Position numbers and translations under genes: made by a program
Shown: positions 11,475-20,377 of the stretch, piece by piece
How the letters are laid out: each line of letters begins with the position of its first letter
Position numbering within the stretch: position 1 is the first letter of the stretch
Notes under the pieces: model-generated
Seen by the model: the letters and a program-made list of their open reading frames with translations, nothing else
What the model was told of the DNA's origin: nothing
Database searches by the model: none
Origin: Paraescarpia echinospica
Taxonomy: Eukaryota > Annelida > Polychaeta > Sabellida > Siboglinidae
Direction: 5' to 3'
DNA: 64,000 nt
NCBI GenBank assembly: GCA_020002185.1
Contig: CM034535.1
Location: 69,428,012-69,492,011 of the forward strand

Positions 11475-11869
11475 AATAACACAGTCCGTTTGCTCACTTC
11501 CATTATAGCGTTTTGTATTTTTTCATTCTCTTCTATGCTTATGTTTGGACTTCGATAAACTAATCCAACCGTTAACGTTGAGTTTCCTGTAACTATGTTA
11601 CACCAAACAGCTTCTTCGCAATCTGCTTCTCTGTCTAATTTTATTTCATAAGCCTGGATAGATTCTTTAATATATAAAATAACTCCACCTCCCCTTCTTC
11701 CTATTCTATCTTTCCTAAACATTACATATCCTGTCAGTCCCAATTCGGCATCTGATATATCGGTGGTTGCCCATGATTCGGTTATACCTATTATGTGAGG
11801 GTCAATATCTTCTACCATAATGTTTAGTTCATTTCTTTTGTTTACTATACTCCTTGCATTTAAACACAC
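11447..11869 (-). pseudogene. CR1 ORF2 apurinic endonuclease N-terminus, frameshifted
   Basis: Starts with the typical LINE endonuclease opening (CLNARSIVNKRNELN), continues with DPHIIGITESWATTDIS (the catalytic Glu in ITESW) and a GGGVILYIKE segment. The frame breaks near 11485. Here the plus strand reads 'cagtccgtttgctc' with two C, whereas the other two copies have three C, so one base has been lost. The correct frame resumes in the 9303-11474 frame with the GDFNHGHIKW motif. The break separates endonuclease motifs that should be contiguous, so this copy cannot make a functional ORF2 without frameshifting. Confidence 0.88.
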
Positions 11870-11985
11870 ATTTATACCCAGCTTCAGAACAGTTTTCCAG
11901 ACTGTTCTTTGCTGAATTATTTTTGCTGCCTTTATCTATGCCTCCAGTTTCAGGCTTCTCTGCGAGTCCCCACTGCGAATTTAGT

Positions 11986-12987
11986 TTAAATAGATGCAAC
12001 CTGTCCCACTGTCAACAGATCGCAGCGGATTCTCTGAGAATACTGCTGCCCCTTTCCACTTAGATTGAGGCCATCTCTCATGTACATATCTTCTCTCCCA
12101 ACAAAGTACCCCCATAAATCTATGAATCCCACGCCCTCTTCCTCACACATCTGCTCAACTAGTGCGTTGATCGCCATCCTCTTACAGTTTCTGTATCTTG
12201 CCCCCCTTCCTCCCATTACTGGCAAAATTCCTGAGAGAATAACCTGTTCCACTCTTGTCTTCTTTAGCTTCCTCACTAGATGTCTGTACTTCTGAACTAT
12301 ACCAGTTGTTCCCTCCTTGTCTGCATTGTTTGTCCCAACGTGTACTAGTATAGACCCTCCCTTGCCATGCCCCAATACCTTCTCTACCCTTTCGGTCACA
12401 TGCTCTATCCTAGCCCCCGGTAGACATACAACAACGTCCTTCCCCTCGCATATAGTCTTGTCTGTTTTTCTCAGAATTGAATCGCCCATAAACACTCTCT
12501 CTTTTCTCTTTGCCCCCTCAATCACTGCCTCGGAGTAGCTCCTCCGGTTTGCATATGTCTGGTTGTTGTGTTTTCCTCTTGTCGTCTTCTCTCCTGTCAC
12601 ATTCTCTTCCATTCCCTTCTTTCCTGTCGTGTTTTCTCTTGTCCCCTTTCCTCCTGTCATCTTCTCTTCTAGCACATTTACTCTCACTTCCTTTCGTCCC
12701 TTCTTCTTTCCTCCCATCACATTTTCTTCTCTCCTCTCCCGTCCCTTTTCCCCGGCTACCTCCTTCACTACGGTCACTTTCTCCCCTGTCACCTTCACGC
12801 CTGACATGTTTTCTGTTTTTTGCTGAACACTCTGTCTTCTTCCATCAGTCTTCTGTCTCACAGTCTTACCAACTGCCTCTGTGGTATCTACCTCTTCACC
12901 ACCTGTATCGCTGTCGTGTCTCTCCTCGTTCTCTACAGTCTGACTACCTGCTGATCTATCCCCACTGGATGTTTTCACTTGTCTCAT
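11986..12987 (-). CDS. CR1 ORF1 with GDSL/SGNH esterase domain, copy 1
   Basis: A 333-codon frame. Residues 1-150 are lysine/glutamate/glycine-rich and of low complexity, with repeats resembling 'GKKGMEENVTGEKTTRGK', plausibly RNA-binding. Residues about 165-320 form an SGNH-hydrolase domain: block I 'FMGDSILRK' with the nucleophile Ser, then 'VHVGTNNADKEG' with the block III GTNN motif. The block V motif reads DGLNLSGKG, where the sister copy at 59796 reads DGLHLSGKG. The catalytic His is therefore Asn here and the enzyme is probably inactive. Esterase domains are established in ORF1 of CR1-like LINEs and have been suggested to act on lipids or membranes. ORF2 follows downstream on the same strand. 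Confidence 0.88.
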   Translation of the reverse strand: MRQVKTSSGDRSAGSQTVENEERHDSDTGGEEVDTTEAVGKTVRQKTDGRRQSVQQKTENMSGVKVTGEKVTVVKEVAGEKGRERREENVMGGKKKGRKEVRVNVLEEKMTGGKGTRENTTGKKGMEENVTGEKTTRGKHNNQTYANRRSYSEAVIEGAKRKERVFMGDSILRKTDKTICEGKDVVVCLPGARIEHVTERVEKVLGHGKGGSILVHVGTNNADKEGTTGIVQKYRHLVRKLKKTRVEQVILSGILPVMGGRGARYRNCKRMAINALVEQMCEEEGVGFIDLWGYFVGREDMYMRDGLNLSGKGQQYSQRIRCDLLTVGQVASI

Positions 12988-12990
12988 TTT

Positions 12991-13636
12991 ACCAAAAACA
13001 AACCTACATAGATCCCATTATGACATGCAAGCTTGTTTGTTCAACTTTTTTGTATGTAGTTTTGGTAAATATCAGATTAGTTGTTAACTTAATTATTTCT
13101 GGATACAGCATCAATTAAACTGATTTTCAAAATTGGCATTTTCATGTGAATGCTTGACATGATTAAATGCATGTATTTCAGGGTAGGGAATAGACAAGCT
13201 CACCTCAACATGAGCCAACATAGTTTTGGTCAATGTTTTCTGTTTCACATCTTACATTTTGTGTTTCATAAAGTGTTCAATACAAAAATAGAAACTGCTT
13301 ACCACAATATGTAGTGATGGACATGTTTTCAACATATCCAATATCGCCATCTGGTGGGTTCTATTACAACCAAATCAAATATGACATCCACAACATGTTG
13401 GCGCGATTGCACATTACCTATTGTTTCTTCCCAGTGTATCATTTAACTTGCACATACTGAGATGGTATTCGATAGTGAGGTTGTCGACGTAGCTCAAATT
13501 AATTGGGAATTACATTTTTGCGCTAAATAATTTTTTTAATTGTCACACAATAAAAAAATGGGCATTGGGGATATTTTGCGTTTTGGTCCATTTTTTAGCT
13601 GAGAGTTTGGCAGTTCCTCATATCTGTTGGCAGATA
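12991..13636. other. Intergenic, nothing recognised
   Basis: AT-rich sequence between the CR1 5' end and a MITE. No exon, RNA or repeat could be supported. Confidence 0.45.
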
Positions 13637-13824
13637 CAGTGGAACCTCACTATCTAGGTCACCCTTGGGATTAAGACTTTAATAGCGAAGTGACCGTATT
13701 ACTAGTACACAGTGTCATGTACTAATTTCCTATACTTCGAAAATATTTATGGAGGGTTCCAGCGTTACCTTACTGCTGATGTGGTTGTATTATCGAGGTG
13801 TGACCATAAATCGAGGTTTGACTG
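13637..13824. mobile_element. pogo/Tigger-like MITE (188 bp)
   Basis: The left end reads CAGTGGAACCTCACTATCTA and the right end, reverse complemented, CAGTCAAACCTCGATTTATG. These are imperfect terminal inverted repeats of the form known for pogo/Tigger elements (CAGT...AACCTC). Both ends are flanked by TA (13635-13636 and 13825-13826), the target duplication of Tc1/mariner/pogo transposons. No transposase is present. Confidence 0.75.
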
Positions 13825-14170
13825 TAGTTCTGACTAACATTTCAAAATATTCTTTGAATAATATCTGATATTCAGTTCAGTCTATTCTTTAGATTAGTTT
13901 GTCCTCCATTTAGATTTTATAGGTAGGCCCTACGCACACACTTTAATTGGACCAGTGAACCAATAGCCATGTGAAAAGGTAATGGAAAGTTATGGTATAT
14001 TTATTCCAACAAGAGCATTTAGAAATAAATTAATTGTGTTATTATAAGCTGGTTGAAGCCGGCGTATTGTAATTTTAATTCCGACGTGGCAACACTTGTT
14101 TCACACAGAAGCTTGTCTACAAACTCTACGAGAGCATTATACTATTTTTTCACTTGGAACCAATTACCCA

Positions 14171-14342
14171 AATTGTTGACATGTTTCTTTATATAATTAA
14201 TATTTCTTGGCAAATAAAACATGGAATAGTATTTCAAGATATGTATATATATATATAATTATATATATACATATCTTGAAATACTATTCCATGTTTTATT
14301 TGCCAAGAAATATAAATTATATAAAGAAACATGTCAACAATT
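14171..14342. repeat. Perfect-looking palindrome with AT core
   Basis: 'aattgttgacatgtttcttt' at 14171 is the reverse complement of the end of the block at 14342. 'catggaatagtatttcaaga' and its complement flank a (TA)n core at 14243-14270. Arms are about 80 bp with very few mismatches and little loop. It could be a small palindromic element or a recombination product; no function is evident. Confidence 0.9.
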
Positions 14343-14366
14343 GACATATATATATAATTATATATA

Positions 14367-14444
14367 GATGTCAAGATGGCATACATTTTCGTACTATAAC
14401 CTAGGTGCGTGAGTTATGGTACGAACATATATGCCATCTTGACA
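14367..14444. repeat. Second inverted repeat beside the palindrome
   Basis: 'gtcaagatggcatacatttt' at 14368 pairs with the sequence ending 'tatgccatcttgac' at 14443, and 'gtactataac' pairs with 'gttatggtac'. Arms are about 32 bp with a short loop. It is separated from the preceding palindrome by a 25-bp AT-rich spacer. Confidence 0.85.
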
Positions 14445-14710
14445 TAATTATAGTCGCGTCTAATCTCCAGTGTTTGGATGTGGTTCTATGCACGTTGCTC
14501 CAGCTGTCAACATACAGCGATGCGTCACCTAATGGAGGAATTGGCTTGCATGTAAACTGTGTTTTAACCGTATTTAATAATTAGCTATAATGCGTATATA
14601 TATTGTAATCGAACATAACCAAACAGGTAATAGCATGCTGGATTAATTGGTAAGTGCTGACATACGAACCAACTGAATGACAATTCACACAACTCGCCGT
14701 ATGCATGCAG

Positions 14711-15012
14711 TGGAACGCAATGGTTCAGTGGCTAGAGCTTCGGACTCTCGACGGGGAGAACCTGGGTTCACATCCAGGGCAAGTTTGTTCATTCTACGTC
14801 ACTCCATTCAGCTGTATGATTGAGTACCTGGCTTTAGACAGTGATGGATATTTGAGTACGAATAGTCATCACGCATTAACTGCAGCATGGCTGAATGCTT
14901 TCCAGAGAAGTCGATATGGTGTTTGGTTGAACAGGTCTGCCAGGGAGTAAAGTGTAAAGAGCTTTTAGCAGTCTTGAGGACTGGATACTGCGCTATATAA
15001 GCATAAGTTTGA
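14711..15012 (+). mobile_element. tRNA-headed SINE, copy 1
   Basis: It shares head, core and tail with 59291-59624. The head has an A-box-like 'tggttcagtggctag' and a B-box-like 'gggttcacatcc'. The core 'ctgtatgattgagtacctgg' and the stretch 'aacaggtctgccagggagta' are common to both copies. The 3' part 'gaggactggatactgcgcta' is shared with 59.6 kb and, inverted, with 29.7 kb. The head resembles a tRNA, so transcription by RNA polymerase III is expected by analogy. An 81-codon frame across it is not coding. Confidence 0.85.
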
Positions 15013-16332
15013 AAAGGTTGCGTCAAACCCATGCACTATTTTAGAGCATCTGAACAGGAATTATATTTACTTCTATACTTCCAGAAGCCCCACATTTTAT
15101 GAGTTGGACTATCATGTCACATTCTTGAAGCACAGTTCTAACACTTGCAGCGTGCTCAGTGTGGTTCAGAGGTGCTTCTCAGTTTCACTCTAATTGTGCA
15201 ACTACTTGAGCATAACTCGTATCGTCGGTCGCCCTGAAAAGCATTTTGTTCAGTCGGCGAGTAATCCCCTTCCGCGCACAGCCATGTCAGGCACGGACGT
15301 CGGCTACACGCATCAACAAATCTCTGCATCAGAAACTCACAAAGGACATCGCTAAGCAGCTTGTTGTCAGTTTCTGCAATTAAGGAGAGGTAATTTTCTC
15401 ATTGACTCGGTGCATAATCTATGGTTACTGATGTAGACCCTTGTACGTAACTCGCGTTTATTCAGGGTCCGAAAATAGTGACACGTTCGACATAAACACT
15501 TTTATAAACACTACTGGTAGGCCTACAAGTCTATTGAAACAGTTTCTTGCAACTGTGTCGCAGTGAGCAAGTTATGGTTTCACCTATTCCGTAATCGTGG
15601 GAAGTCGTTTCGGTGATGATCACACGATCTGTCTGCACATTGTTTTAATCAAATTGTACATTTTTTTGGTACGAATATATATACTATTATTACTTGCCAA
15701 TCCTACGCTGTCGCTTGTGTTTAACAGACACCGAGATCTGTCCAGTTTCTTTTGCTATATGCGTCCAATTCTTTCTCTGCGCGAGTGTATAGGGACTTTC
15801 TTGGTGAGTTGTTGGTAACCTGGTCGGTGTATGGGATACATAACCAGCAGCATCTCATCTCCATCACTTGTATTCATCGTTTACCCTCTGTAATTAAGAT
15901 CCATATCTCGCAAGCAAAGAGAAAGATCGGCATGACCAGAACCAGCAGTATCCCTTATTATAGGTTCAGAGAGATGGCGATTCGGACAAGATGGACAATA
16001 GCGGGACTAATGACAACATCGCAGGAATTGTAGTCGCTAATGGATCAACCAGTTCATTGTTATCTTGCTTAGGCAATGTGACTGTGTCATAGTTTATTTG
16101 GGAGGATGCCATGAGCGAAAAACTGTAATCTCTTCTATAGCGCGAAACCCAGTCCTTATGAATGCACATGGCGTTTGTCAAAGTATCTGGGAAATGTTCA
16201 GCCACGCTACAATTATTGGTATCCTGTGTTAGTTTGCTTGCTTTCATTTACTTTTCCCCGGTCCTCTGCCACCGTACATCAAGCACGGCTTTGGGCATTA
16301 ATTTCGTGCTATATTTCCTCGTTCGCTCGCTC
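15013..16332. other. Region upstream of the Nodal gene, no gene recognised
   Basis: No repeat family or exon could be supported. A short frame beginning ATG at 15283 (23 codons) has no recognisable features. Cis-regulatory DNA of the Nodal gene may lie here, but nothing in the sequence proves it. Confidence 0.4.
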
Positions 16333-16336
16333 GCTC

Positions 16337-16387
<51 letters not shown>
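16333..16387. repeat. (CT)n microsatellite
   Basis: An almost uninterrupted CT dinucleotide run about 600 bp upstream of the Nodal start codon, preceded by a short (GCTC)n run. Long frames through it encode Ser-Leu repeats and are artefacts. Confidence 0.97.
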
Positions 16388-16388
<1 letters not shown>

Positions 16389-16724
16389 AACTTCTCTGCG
16401 CGCTCAAGCCACCCCATCACCAGAGAAGTCGACTAGATCCTATGTAATTTTCTACGTTGAAGGGGTTATTTAATAATTTTCACAATACGTGATTTGTAGG
16501 TATAGCAGAAACGAGTTAGCGATCGTTTACCGAATACGCGCGACAGACGGATAGATAGACTACAATTAACAGTTTGTGTAATGCCTGTGTTGTGACTGAT
16601 AGCGATAGCCCTGAACTAAGAAGACTTTGCTGATGGAATCAAGGTCCAATTAGTCTGTTACCCGGTCACCGGCAAGGCCAAGGGTATCTGGCACAGCACA
16701 CCAGTGCACTTGTTTATTTAACAG

Positions 16725-16763
16725 AACAATTATCATCCAATTATCCTAATTGTTAATTACTCC
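16725..16763. promoter_or_regulatory. Cluster of ATTA/TAAT cores upstream of Nodal
   Basis: Several homeodomain-type ATTA/TAAT cores occur within about 40 bp ('caattatcctaattgttaat' included), about 225 bp before the Nodal ATG. Such cores are common in AT-rich DNA, so this is only a candidate regulatory site. No TATA box or initiator could be chosen with confidence. Confidence 0.2.
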
Positions 16764-16984
16764 ACTCGGATCAGCGACATGGCGGCAGTGATACAACAGC
16801 CGACGTGGTTGCATGCTTGGCACTCTTCTCTTCTGCATTCACCGAAGAAAGACACGGCGAGTCTGAATGAAACAGGGGTCATGCCACAAACCTTTATCAC
16901 TTTCCCCACTTTTTTTTATTTTATTCCCTGGCCGACTGGTGGTCTGCATCATTCGTTCCGAAGACGTGTCCGGGGAAAGTTGTC

Positions 16985-17348
16985 ATGGGGCTTTTGCCGT
17001 ACGTCGTGGTAGCGCTTCCGCTGCTGTTTGGTCACGCGTGGCTGATTCTGGGCGCAAAACTACCGCGTCTTCTTGAACACCAATATCGGGCCGTCAAAGT
17101 TGTAGCGGTGTCCGGCGAAAACGGCACGAACGCTGGACCGGCGTCCGTGAGTACGGCCGACTTGGTGCGTACTCTCAGTCTCACACACGGCGTGTCTCCG
17201 GAGAGCTCGAAGCAAGCGTCTGCCATGTTCCTACTCGAGCTCTATCAGGAGCTACAGCACGGGAAGGATCTGTCCCGGGCGGCCGGCAGCGGGCGAGGAG
17301 ATCCGGCCATCAAACACGCCAACACCGTGCGCAGCTTCACCGCCAAGG
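16985..17348 (+). CDS. nodal: Nodal, exon 1 (signal peptide and N-terminal prodomain)
   Basis: Encodes residues 1-121 and the first base of codon 122. ATG at 16985 opens with MGLLPYVVVALPLLFGHAWL, a hydrophobic secretion signal followed by a basic/charged prodomain. The middle (SKQASAMFLLELYQELQHG) resembles the helical first part of TGF-beta-family prodomains. The exon ends G|GTACGT, an excellent donor in phase 1, which matches the phase of the acceptor at 20377. Codon use is GC-rich compared with the surrounding AT-rich DNA. The protein is expected to enter the secretory pathway, dimerise, be cleaved by a proprotein convertase and signal through activin-type receptors and Smad2/3. The family assignment comes from exon 2. 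Confidence 0.9.
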
Positions 17349-17389
17349 GTACGTATCGTTGTTTTCAAATATCGCTACAAATTACGTAT

Positions 17390-17411
17390 AGTAGTAGTAG
17401 TAGTAGTAGTA

Positions 17412-17445
<34 letters not shown>

Positions 17446-17456
17446 GCCTAGTAGTA
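17390..17456. repeat. (TAG)n microsatellite in Nodal intron
   Basis: A TAG trinucleotide run with two interruptions, about 40 bp after the exon 1 donor. Confidence 0.97.
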
Positions 17457-17688
17457 GTGATAATAATAACAAGACCGTTCTTATAAAGCGTCCCGTCGAA
17501 ATAACTGTTCCGGGGCGCTGTACAGTGGCTATAACAAATAAAGTAATAACATATAAAACCACACATATTTTAAAATACTAACGTGCAAACAATTGTAAGT
17601 ATTATTACTAAATAAAATCAGCTATATTACATTTAAAAATAATAATAATAAATAAATACATGTACACAAGCTGTTAAAATATACACCA

Positions 17689-17850
17689 ACCATAGCTAGG
17701 CTGCCATGATCCTCTTTGCGAAAGAATGAAACGTGCTCCTGAGTATTTGTCAGGAGTGGAAAGTGTGTAAGTATTAAGTTATTAACCATAGCTACACCGC
17801 CATATGATCATCCTTTTGTGAAACGATGAGACGTGTTTCTGATCACATGG
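17689..17850. repeat. Diverged direct duplication in the Nodal intron
   Basis: 'accatagctaggctgccat' at 17689 recurs in diverged form about 96 bp later at 17785. The similarity continues through 'aatgaaacgtgctcctga' and 'gatgagacgtgtttctga'. It is a tandem duplication of about 96 bp, function unknown. Confidence 0.65.
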
Positions 17851-19540
17851 ACTGTACAGTTGTAGGCCTTTATCTTCCGCGGCGTGGAAATCTGTACAAT
17901 TATTTCAAGTCACCGATCGCGACTAAGATTTCTGTAAAAAAAATAATTGCAACTGTAGCCTACGTTCTAAACTGTTTATTAGCAATACGTTATAATGTGT
18001 AATTAGAACACATGCCGGTATTCATAAACATATACATTTAAGAGATGGCAGCTGCATTAGTTAATAACCCATTTAAATTACAATACCAAGAAACATCACA
18101 CAACTTTAAAGAACAGTCGTTAAAATGGTTCTAGACGGTATTGTTTATTGGTTAAGAGGTACATGCCAAACATAATAATCCAACCACCGATACATGCATG
18201 TGAATGTAAATGAATTTTTTGAATGAATGAATGAATGTTTGTTTGATTACTCGGTTACAGTGATATTACAAGTGTGAACGTATATATGGTTTTACCATGT
18301 AACTCGGGAGATTTTCCAGAAACCCCTGGGGGCTTATTTCGAGAACCACGTATAATCAGGTAACGAAATAATTGTACACTTTTTTTAGATTTAACGCAAA
18401 TAAAACTGACAACAACGCGTCGCAATCCAATATAAACTAACACAATCTAACACCATGGGGCAATGTGGTAATTGAATGGTGTATTATGCATTAGAAAGTA
18501 CTTATAAACTGAGTATCTGTGATAAAATGGAAGTATGAAAACATAAATTATAACACGAATGACATCATACAATATAAATAGATAGTATAGCGCATTGACA
18601 CAGTGTCATGCAATTCATAAAAGGGTTTTAGTGCCAGGTTTAAGGTAATTATATTTTTTGTTTTCTTTTCCTATTTGTTACATTTAAAAAACATCAAAGG
18701 AAGGTTTTGATAACAACAGTGTCAGTACATATAATAAATATCAAGATAAATACAATTACCTGTGTCATACAACGTTGTGTATCAACTGTAAACATACACG
18801 TATGTATTTCAGATGCAGTATTTAGTATGTAATCTAGTATGGTATTCCAGAACGAAGGTCCAGAGTATTTAATTATAAATTTCCGTGTGTTTGTTCGGGA
18901 ACAAAGTAAGCATTGCTGTTCATAGTGTTGTGGTTGTGGATTTCCCCATTTCTTTGAAATATAGTTGCAATGTTGGAAGTGTTTTTATTCAGCGGTTACT
19001 TTTATCGTTTACTTTCCTTTAAACTGAATTGTGACACAACACATTTCCGCTTTCTAAATTGAATATGTTTCCTATTTCCGGACTTCCCTCGGTGCTACTT
19101 ATAAGTTTCAACGGACGCTGTCGACTTGTCACTAGACACGTTAAAATCCGCTGGATTGAAATATAAATTTGTCTTGGTTTTCCTTCTTACTAATTCAATT
19201 CCCGCTATATAATGCTCTCTACGCCCTTAGTAAGGAAGTACTCGTCACAGAGTCAGTTTGATTAACGTTATTGTAAATAAATCAAATGTAAACTTGGCAG
19301 CTTGTGCGATGTTTACATACATTATTGCATGATAGAGATATTTAGTATTCTGACCAGTGCGTATCCTCAGTCCGATTGGGGCAGTACGCCAACTTTTTTT
19401 TCGGGAAACCGACTCATCGGAATTTGTTTATATAATTATTATATTTTGGATACATAGGATGCATCCACTATAGTTCATTATCTTAGTTGACATGATGGTG
19501 TTATTGGCATACTTACGTATAGCCGAATTTGGCTGCATAC
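17850..19540 (+). other. Nodal intron, mostly unannotated
   Basis: AT-rich intronic DNA without credible exons. One TGTGGATT at 18935-18942 matches the FoxH1 consensus. FoxH1/Smad sites in introns are known to autoregulate chordate nodal genes, but a single 8-mer is weak evidence. A palindromic 'ccggtttcatgaaccgg' lies at 19547-19563. Confidence 0.3.
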
Positions 19541-19659
19541 CAGGGGCCGGTTTCATGAACCGGCTAAGAACGTTCAGAACGCTAAAATAATTGTCTTAGT
19601 AAATGACGTGATTTTTTTAATATAAGCGAACATAGGAGTTTAGGCAAACACGTTATGTA

Positions 19660-19970
19660 ATTGGGTAACTTTGAGAAGTCGATTGCAGTGGGCAGGATAT
19701 GTGTAGCGAAAGGGAGAAGAACGGTTGGCAAAGAAAGCAGATGCCCGGAGAGTGGAGGGAAAAAAAAGACGAGGGCGACCGTGTCTGCGGTGGGAGGATT
19801 GTGGAGGGATGGGAAGGGAAATGGAGAAAAAAGCAAAAGACCGAGGAGAATGGAGAAGGGTGGTAGAGAAAGTAATGCAAGCGCAATGAGGAAGAAGAAA
19901 GAAAAGAAAATGTCGACGTATCCAAGCCAGCCTCACACCTGAAGACAAGGAACGATGAGGAGAACAACAA
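19660..19970 (+). pseudogene. LINE 3'-end remnant in the Nodal intron
   Basis: Broken frames encode the C-terminal hallmark of some RTE/Jockey-group LINEs. A segment reads SRLQWAGYV, followed by a KRRGRPCLRWEDCV-like stretch and a later 'ENGEGW', matching the common pattern 'WAGHV ... RGRP..RW.D.V ... W'. It is followed by an AG-rich and (CAA)n tail at 19890-19975. Only about 90 codons remain, with stops, so it is a 5'-truncated dead copy on the same strand as Nodal. Confidence 0.65.
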
Positions 19971-20304
19971 CAATTCTGGCCCTTCTAGCTATGTCGAAAT
20001 TCTTATTTTCGAGTCTTATAGCTAGGCATAGGGTGCGCGTTATGCCCAAAAATTGCGGTATGCACTGTATTACTATAAACTAAATTGAAATGAAATATAG
20101 CTGTGTCACATTTGGTTGTTCTTGAGTTTCTTCTCCTTCTCTGGTGGTTGAGTTCAAATTTCGTGTAATCATTTCGTTGGGTATTATTTCAACGATTTTC
20201 AACGAAAGTCTCGGACAGCCCAAATGAGATATTACTGTATATCTCAAATACAGTTTTGGCGGATTATGATGAGTTTAGTTACGGTCACAAAATCATAACG
20301 CACG

Positions 20305-20332
20305 CACGCTCGCTCGCACGCACGCACGCACC
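20305..20332. repeat. (GCAC)n short microsatellite
   Basis: A run of GCAC/GCTC tetranucleotides about 45 bp upstream of the Nodal exon 2 acceptor. It may influence branch-site choice, but no evidence for that is visible. Confidence 0.85.
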
Positions 20333-20377
20333 CAAGTATGCATGAACGGTAAAATAATCCAACTGTTTTTTTTTCAG

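Larger units (their letters stand above)
9007..12990 (-). mobile_element. CR1-like LINE, copy 1 (nearly full length)
   Basis: A non-LTR retrotransposon on the minus strand: ORF1 (12987-11986), an endonuclease segment (from 11869) and a reverse-transcriptase ORF2 (to about 9107). The 3' end has a short stem-loop ('tgccatccagagaattaactctagatggca' region at 9029-9059, self-complementary) followed by a short tandem repeat of about 10 bp ('aacaagattt') at 9009-9030. CR1 elements are known for short tandem 3' repeats and no poly-A. It is closely similar over its length to the element at 59796-63925, which lies in the opposite orientation. It is close to intact but carries at least two frame breaks. 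Confidence 0.93.

Noticed and set aside
12510..13118. 202-codon frame rich in Ser, Leu and Pro
   Set aside because: Antisense shadow of the low-complexity Lys/Glu part of CR1 ORF1; the same shadow occurs opposite copy 3 (59815-60393).
16162..16473. Frames through the CT run upstream of Nodal
   Set aside because: Composed largely of a dinucleotide repeat read as Ser-Leu.
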